Shown here in pieces: positions 6,228-8,513 of a DNA stretch of 8,513 bases. Location of the stretch: NCBI GenBank assembly GCA_028290085.1, contig JAQGKN010000197.1, forward strand, positions 1 to 8,513, read 5' to 3'. Position 1 is the stretch's first letter, and the number at the start of each line of letters is the position of its first letter. The stretch is from Hyphomicrobiales bacterium (lineage in GTDB: Bacteria > Pseudomonadota > Alphaproteobacteria > Rhizobiales > Beijerinckiaceae). The translations under genes and the position numbers were made by a program. The notes under the pieces are model-generated. The model did no database searches. It was given only the letters and a program-made list of their open reading frames with translations, and was not told the DNA's origin.

Positions 6228-6958
6228 GTCTCGTCTTCGAACCCGTCGCATTGACGAGCCATGCTCCGGCATTGCCACCCGGCGAGGCGCATGTCTGGCT
6301 GTTGCCCCTGGCAGATACGCGCCCCGACGAGCTGAGGGCGATGCTCGATGCGGACGAGCTGGCACGGGCGGATCGGCTTCGTCTACCGGCGGAGCGCGAC
6401 CTGTTCATCGCCGCGCATGGACTGATGCGCCGTGTGCTGGGGCACTACACGAAGGCTGAACCTGCGAGCTTGCGCTTCGATGTCGAGCAGCATGGCAAGC
6501 CCCTCCTGCGGGGCCCCGGCATGCCGCAGTTCAATCTCTCCCACTCGGGCGACTGGGGCCTCCTTGCCGTCGCGCAAGAGACGCCCGTCGGGGTCGATCT
6601 CGAACAGATCCGCGACATCCCGGACTGGGAGGCTGTCGCCAAGGCGAATTTCGCATCTGGAGAGATCGCCGCCCTCGCGCGCATCGATCCCGCCGCGCAG
6701 CTCAAGGCATTCTACGCCTGCTGGACTCGCAAGGAGGCCGTCGTAAAAGCGCTCGGCCTCGGAGTCACAGCCGGGCTTCAGACATTCGAAGTCTCGTTGG
6801 ATCCCGAGACGGTGCCCCAGGTTTTGTCCATCGCGGGGTCTGCGCAGCACTGGACACTGCACGCATTCGCCCCCCTCGCAGGCACGTGTGGGGCGCTGGC
6901 TGCCCGGGCGGCCAAGGTCACCTTGCGAGCCTTCAGCTTGACTGAAAGCATCGCTTGA
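6224..6958 (+). CDS. 4'-phosphopantetheinyl transferase, Sfp/AcpT superfamily (244 aa)
   Basis: This enzyme transfers the phosphopantetheine arm of coenzyme A to a conserved serine on acyl- or peptidyl-carrier proteins, activating fatty-acid, polyketide or peptide synthases. Numbering from the GTG start, GKP is at 91-93, NLSHSG at 104-109, and the magnesium-binding GVDLE at 123-127 (Asp125, Glu127). Glu147 and the signature WTRKEAVVKALGLG (167-180) follow. Length fits the Sfp type rather than the short AcpS type. The start is taken as GTG at 6224, giving a four-base GTGA overlap with the msrA stop. A GTG at 6194 would add ten residues, but its AAGGAG (6186-6191) is too close. No carrier protein or synthase gene is in the window, so the target is unknown. 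Confidence 0.88.
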   Translation: MSLVFEPVALTSHAPALPPGEAHVWLLPLADTRPDELRAMLDADELARADRLRLPAERDLFIAAHGLMRRVLGHYTKAEPASLRFDVEQHGKPLLRGPGMPQFNLSHSGDWGLLAVAQETPVGVDLEQIRDIPDWEAVAKANFASGEIAALARIDPAAQLKAFYACWTRKEAVVKALGLGVTAGLQTFEVSLDPETVPQVLSIAGSAQHWTLHAFAPLAGTCGALAARAAKVTLRAFSLTESIA

Positions 6959-7073
6959 CAGCAGACCTCTGGCGGCGCTTGTCTGGGCGCTGGCGTTTGC
7001 ATTTCACGACGGCCAAGCTAAAGACAATTGGCGGGCACACTCATCCGCTTCGTTCCTCCAAGCTGGATCATTC
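6959..7073. other. Intergenic gap between the phosphopantetheinyl transferase and GT39 genes
   Basis: These 115 bases hold no recognisable gene or strong terminator. The frame of the following glycosyltransferase is open leftwards through it, but the encoded residues (such as FHDGQAKDNW) do not look like part of a GT39 protein. The start was therefore placed at GTG 7074. Confidence 0.4.
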
Positions 7074-8513
7074 GTGGACGCCAATCAGACGATCCAGCGC
7101 AGGCCTTTGTCAGCGGTGCAGGACAAGGCGGCGCTCCTGATCATTCTCGCCTCCACGCTCCTGCGTCTGGCCGCGTCGGCACTTACGGGCTTTGGAAACG
7201 ACGAAGCCTATCCGCTGGCGATTTCCCGGCGGCTCGATCTCTCCTAGTTCGACCATCCGCCGCTGCATCAGTGTATCGCCTATTTCTCCATGCAGCTGTT
7301 CGGCGACAACGCGGCGGTGCGGTTGCCATTCATCGCGATGGCTGCCGCGACCTCATATCTCCTGTACCGCACCACGCGCCGCGTGTTTGGCGCGCAGGCG
7401 GGCGTGTGGGCGCTTGCCGGCCTGAATGTGGCGGCCTTTTTCTTCATGTCGGCCGGAAGCTGGGTGATCCCGGACGGGCCGCTGTTGCTCTGCCTTGCCG
7501 CGGCGGCCGATGTGTTGACGCGGCTCTTGTTCCCGCGTGAGGGCAATACCCCCTCCGCGTGGTCCGCGTGGCTGCTGGCTGGCTTCTGGATCGGGCTCGC
7601 CGGCCTCTCGAAGTACATCGGCCTTTTCTTTCCGCTCGGGGTGTTCTGCTTCCTCTGTTTCTCGCCAGAGCACCGCAAGTGGCTGCGCCATCCCGCACCC
7701 TATGTCGCGAGCCTCCTTGCCCTGGCGCTCGTGATGCCGGTGCTGATCTGGAACGCCGACAATCATTGGGTCTCCTTTCTGTTTCAAGGCAGCCGCGGCG
7801 CGCCGGTGGCCAAGCTGCACCCGGGTCAGGTCGTGGCCATGATCGCGGGCGAAGCGCTCTTCCTGACCCCTTGGGTGTTTGTGCCGCTGACCGCCTCGGC
7901 GATCTGGGCTCTCAGGCAGTCGCAAGCGAGCGATGCCCGCCGTTTCCTGCTCTGGCTGGCCCTGCCCGCCATTCTGACATTCACCATTGTGCCGCTCTGG
8001 GGGCAGCGCGGCCTGCCGCATTGGACGATGCCTGGCTGGTTTTTCGCCTTTCCGCTGCTGGGGGCCTGGATCGCGCAGGCGCGGCCACGCTGGTTCGCGC
8101 GGCGCGGCTGGCTCGCGTGGTCCGCAGGCCTGACGATGACCGTGGCGGTTCTCTTCGTCACGCAGGCGTCCACCGGATGGGTCGAAATGCTGGCCCCCAG
8201 TCTCGTCGGCAAGGGAGACCCGACGCTGGAGAGCCATGACTGGACGGCGCTTCGCGATGCCCCCTCGCTGCGGACAAGTGCCGATTGGCGCCCCAGCTTC
8301 GTCGTCGCCAGAAAATGGATCACAGCGGGCAAGGCCGATCAGGCGCTGAATGGTGACTTGCCGGTCGTCGTCTTCTCGGCAGACCCACGTGGCTTCGCCT
8401 TCAGCTACGATCAGGATGCGTTTTTGGGGAAGGACGCTGTGATCGTTCTGAATTCAAAACACATCGCTGCAGATATCGCTGAACTCGAAGACTATTTTGA
8501 TCATCTCGACGCG
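7074..8513 (+). pseudogene. GT39/ArnT-like membrane glycosyltransferase, broken by in-frame TAG at 7245-7247, right end cut off
   Basis: Proteins of this family move a sugar from a polyprenyl-phosphate carrier to lipid or protein acceptors outside the inner membrane. From GTG 7074 the frame encodes a first membrane helix (about 20-36), then GFGNDEAY with the family's catalytic acidic pair (Asp43-Glu44), then LDLS and a TAG at codon 58. The same frame resumes directly with FDHPPLHQ and stays open for 422 codons to the window edge. That part contains many membrane helices, GLSKYIGLFFPLG, WNADNHWVSFLFQ and LPHWTMPGW, all typical of GT39. Relatives read YFDHPPL, so one third-base change from a tyrosine codon (TAC or TAT to TAG) explains the break. 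Restart at ATG 7290 would lose the acidic pair and the FDHPPL loop, so it should be inactive. The exact start is uncertain: GTG 7116 is possible and neither has a good ribosome site. Sequence error or suppression are alternatives. Confidence 0.8.

Noticed and set aside
6955..6960. Perfect TTGACA -35 hexamer overlapping the stop of the phosphopantetheinyl transferase gene
   Set aside because: No -10-like hexamer lies 16-18 bases downstream (the sequence there is CTTGTC), so a promoter for the GT39 gene is not supported.
7245..7247. Genome-wide recoding of TAG as a sense codon
   Set aside because: The esterase, msrQ and phnD genes in the same window all end in TAG at the expected length for their families.
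7353..8237. Long open frame on the minus strand opposite the GT39 gene (294 codons)
   Set aside because: It is antisense to a clearly recognisable glycosyltransferase, rich in Arg, Gln, Gly and Pro, and has no family features. It is a by-product of GC-rich codon use.

Overview
This window is GC-rich chromosomal DNA with dense, tightly packed genes and high-GC third codon positions. It looks like an alphaproteobacterium, most likely of the Hyphomicrobiales/Rhizobiales type. That placement is an inference from gene style (Sec-exported MsrA, long MsrQ, HSL-like esterase, GT39 protein); nothing in the window fixes the genus. No rRNA, tRNA, CRISPR array, insertion sequence or phage gene was seen.

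Layout. (i) 1-675: the last 31 codons of a membrane protein, then a convergent 90-residue unknown protein and a gene-free stretch with two inverted repeats. (ii) 676-2157: an HSL-type alpha/beta-hydrolase on the minus strand, divergent from a small unknown plus-strand protein; the region between them carries a 9-bp inverted repeat. (iii) 2161-3012: msrQ (yedZ) on the minus strand, starting at TTG, with no msrP beside it. (iv) 3166-5500: a complete phnD-phnE-phnC-like ABC importer (binding protein, permease, ATPase). (v) 5607-6958: an exported peptide-methionine (S)-S-oxide reductase (msrA) overlapping a 4'-phosphopantetheinyl transferase gene by four bases. (vi) 7074-8513: a GT39/ArnT-like membrane glycosyltransferase, cut at codon 58 by an in-frame TAG and running off the right edge.

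How the genes may work together. Two proteins tied to repair of oxidised methionine in the cell envelope, MsrQ and the signal-peptide-bearing MsrA, flank a PhnDEC-type importer. The importer genes and msrA share a strand and could be co-transcribed; msrQ is divergent from phnD across about 150 bp. The importer's ligand cannot be read from the sequence: phosphonate, phosphite, phosphate esters or another oxyanion are all possible. The clearest anomaly is the amber codon in the GT39 gene. It replaces the tyrosine expected in the conserved (Y)FDHPPL motif, while the frame downstream stays open and well conserved for 422 codons. This points to a very young pseudogene or a sequence error. Three other genes here end in TAG, so recoding is unlikely. 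I found no convincing wholly new system; the msrQ / PhnDEC / msrA neighbourhood is the best candidate for an uncharacterised functional link.
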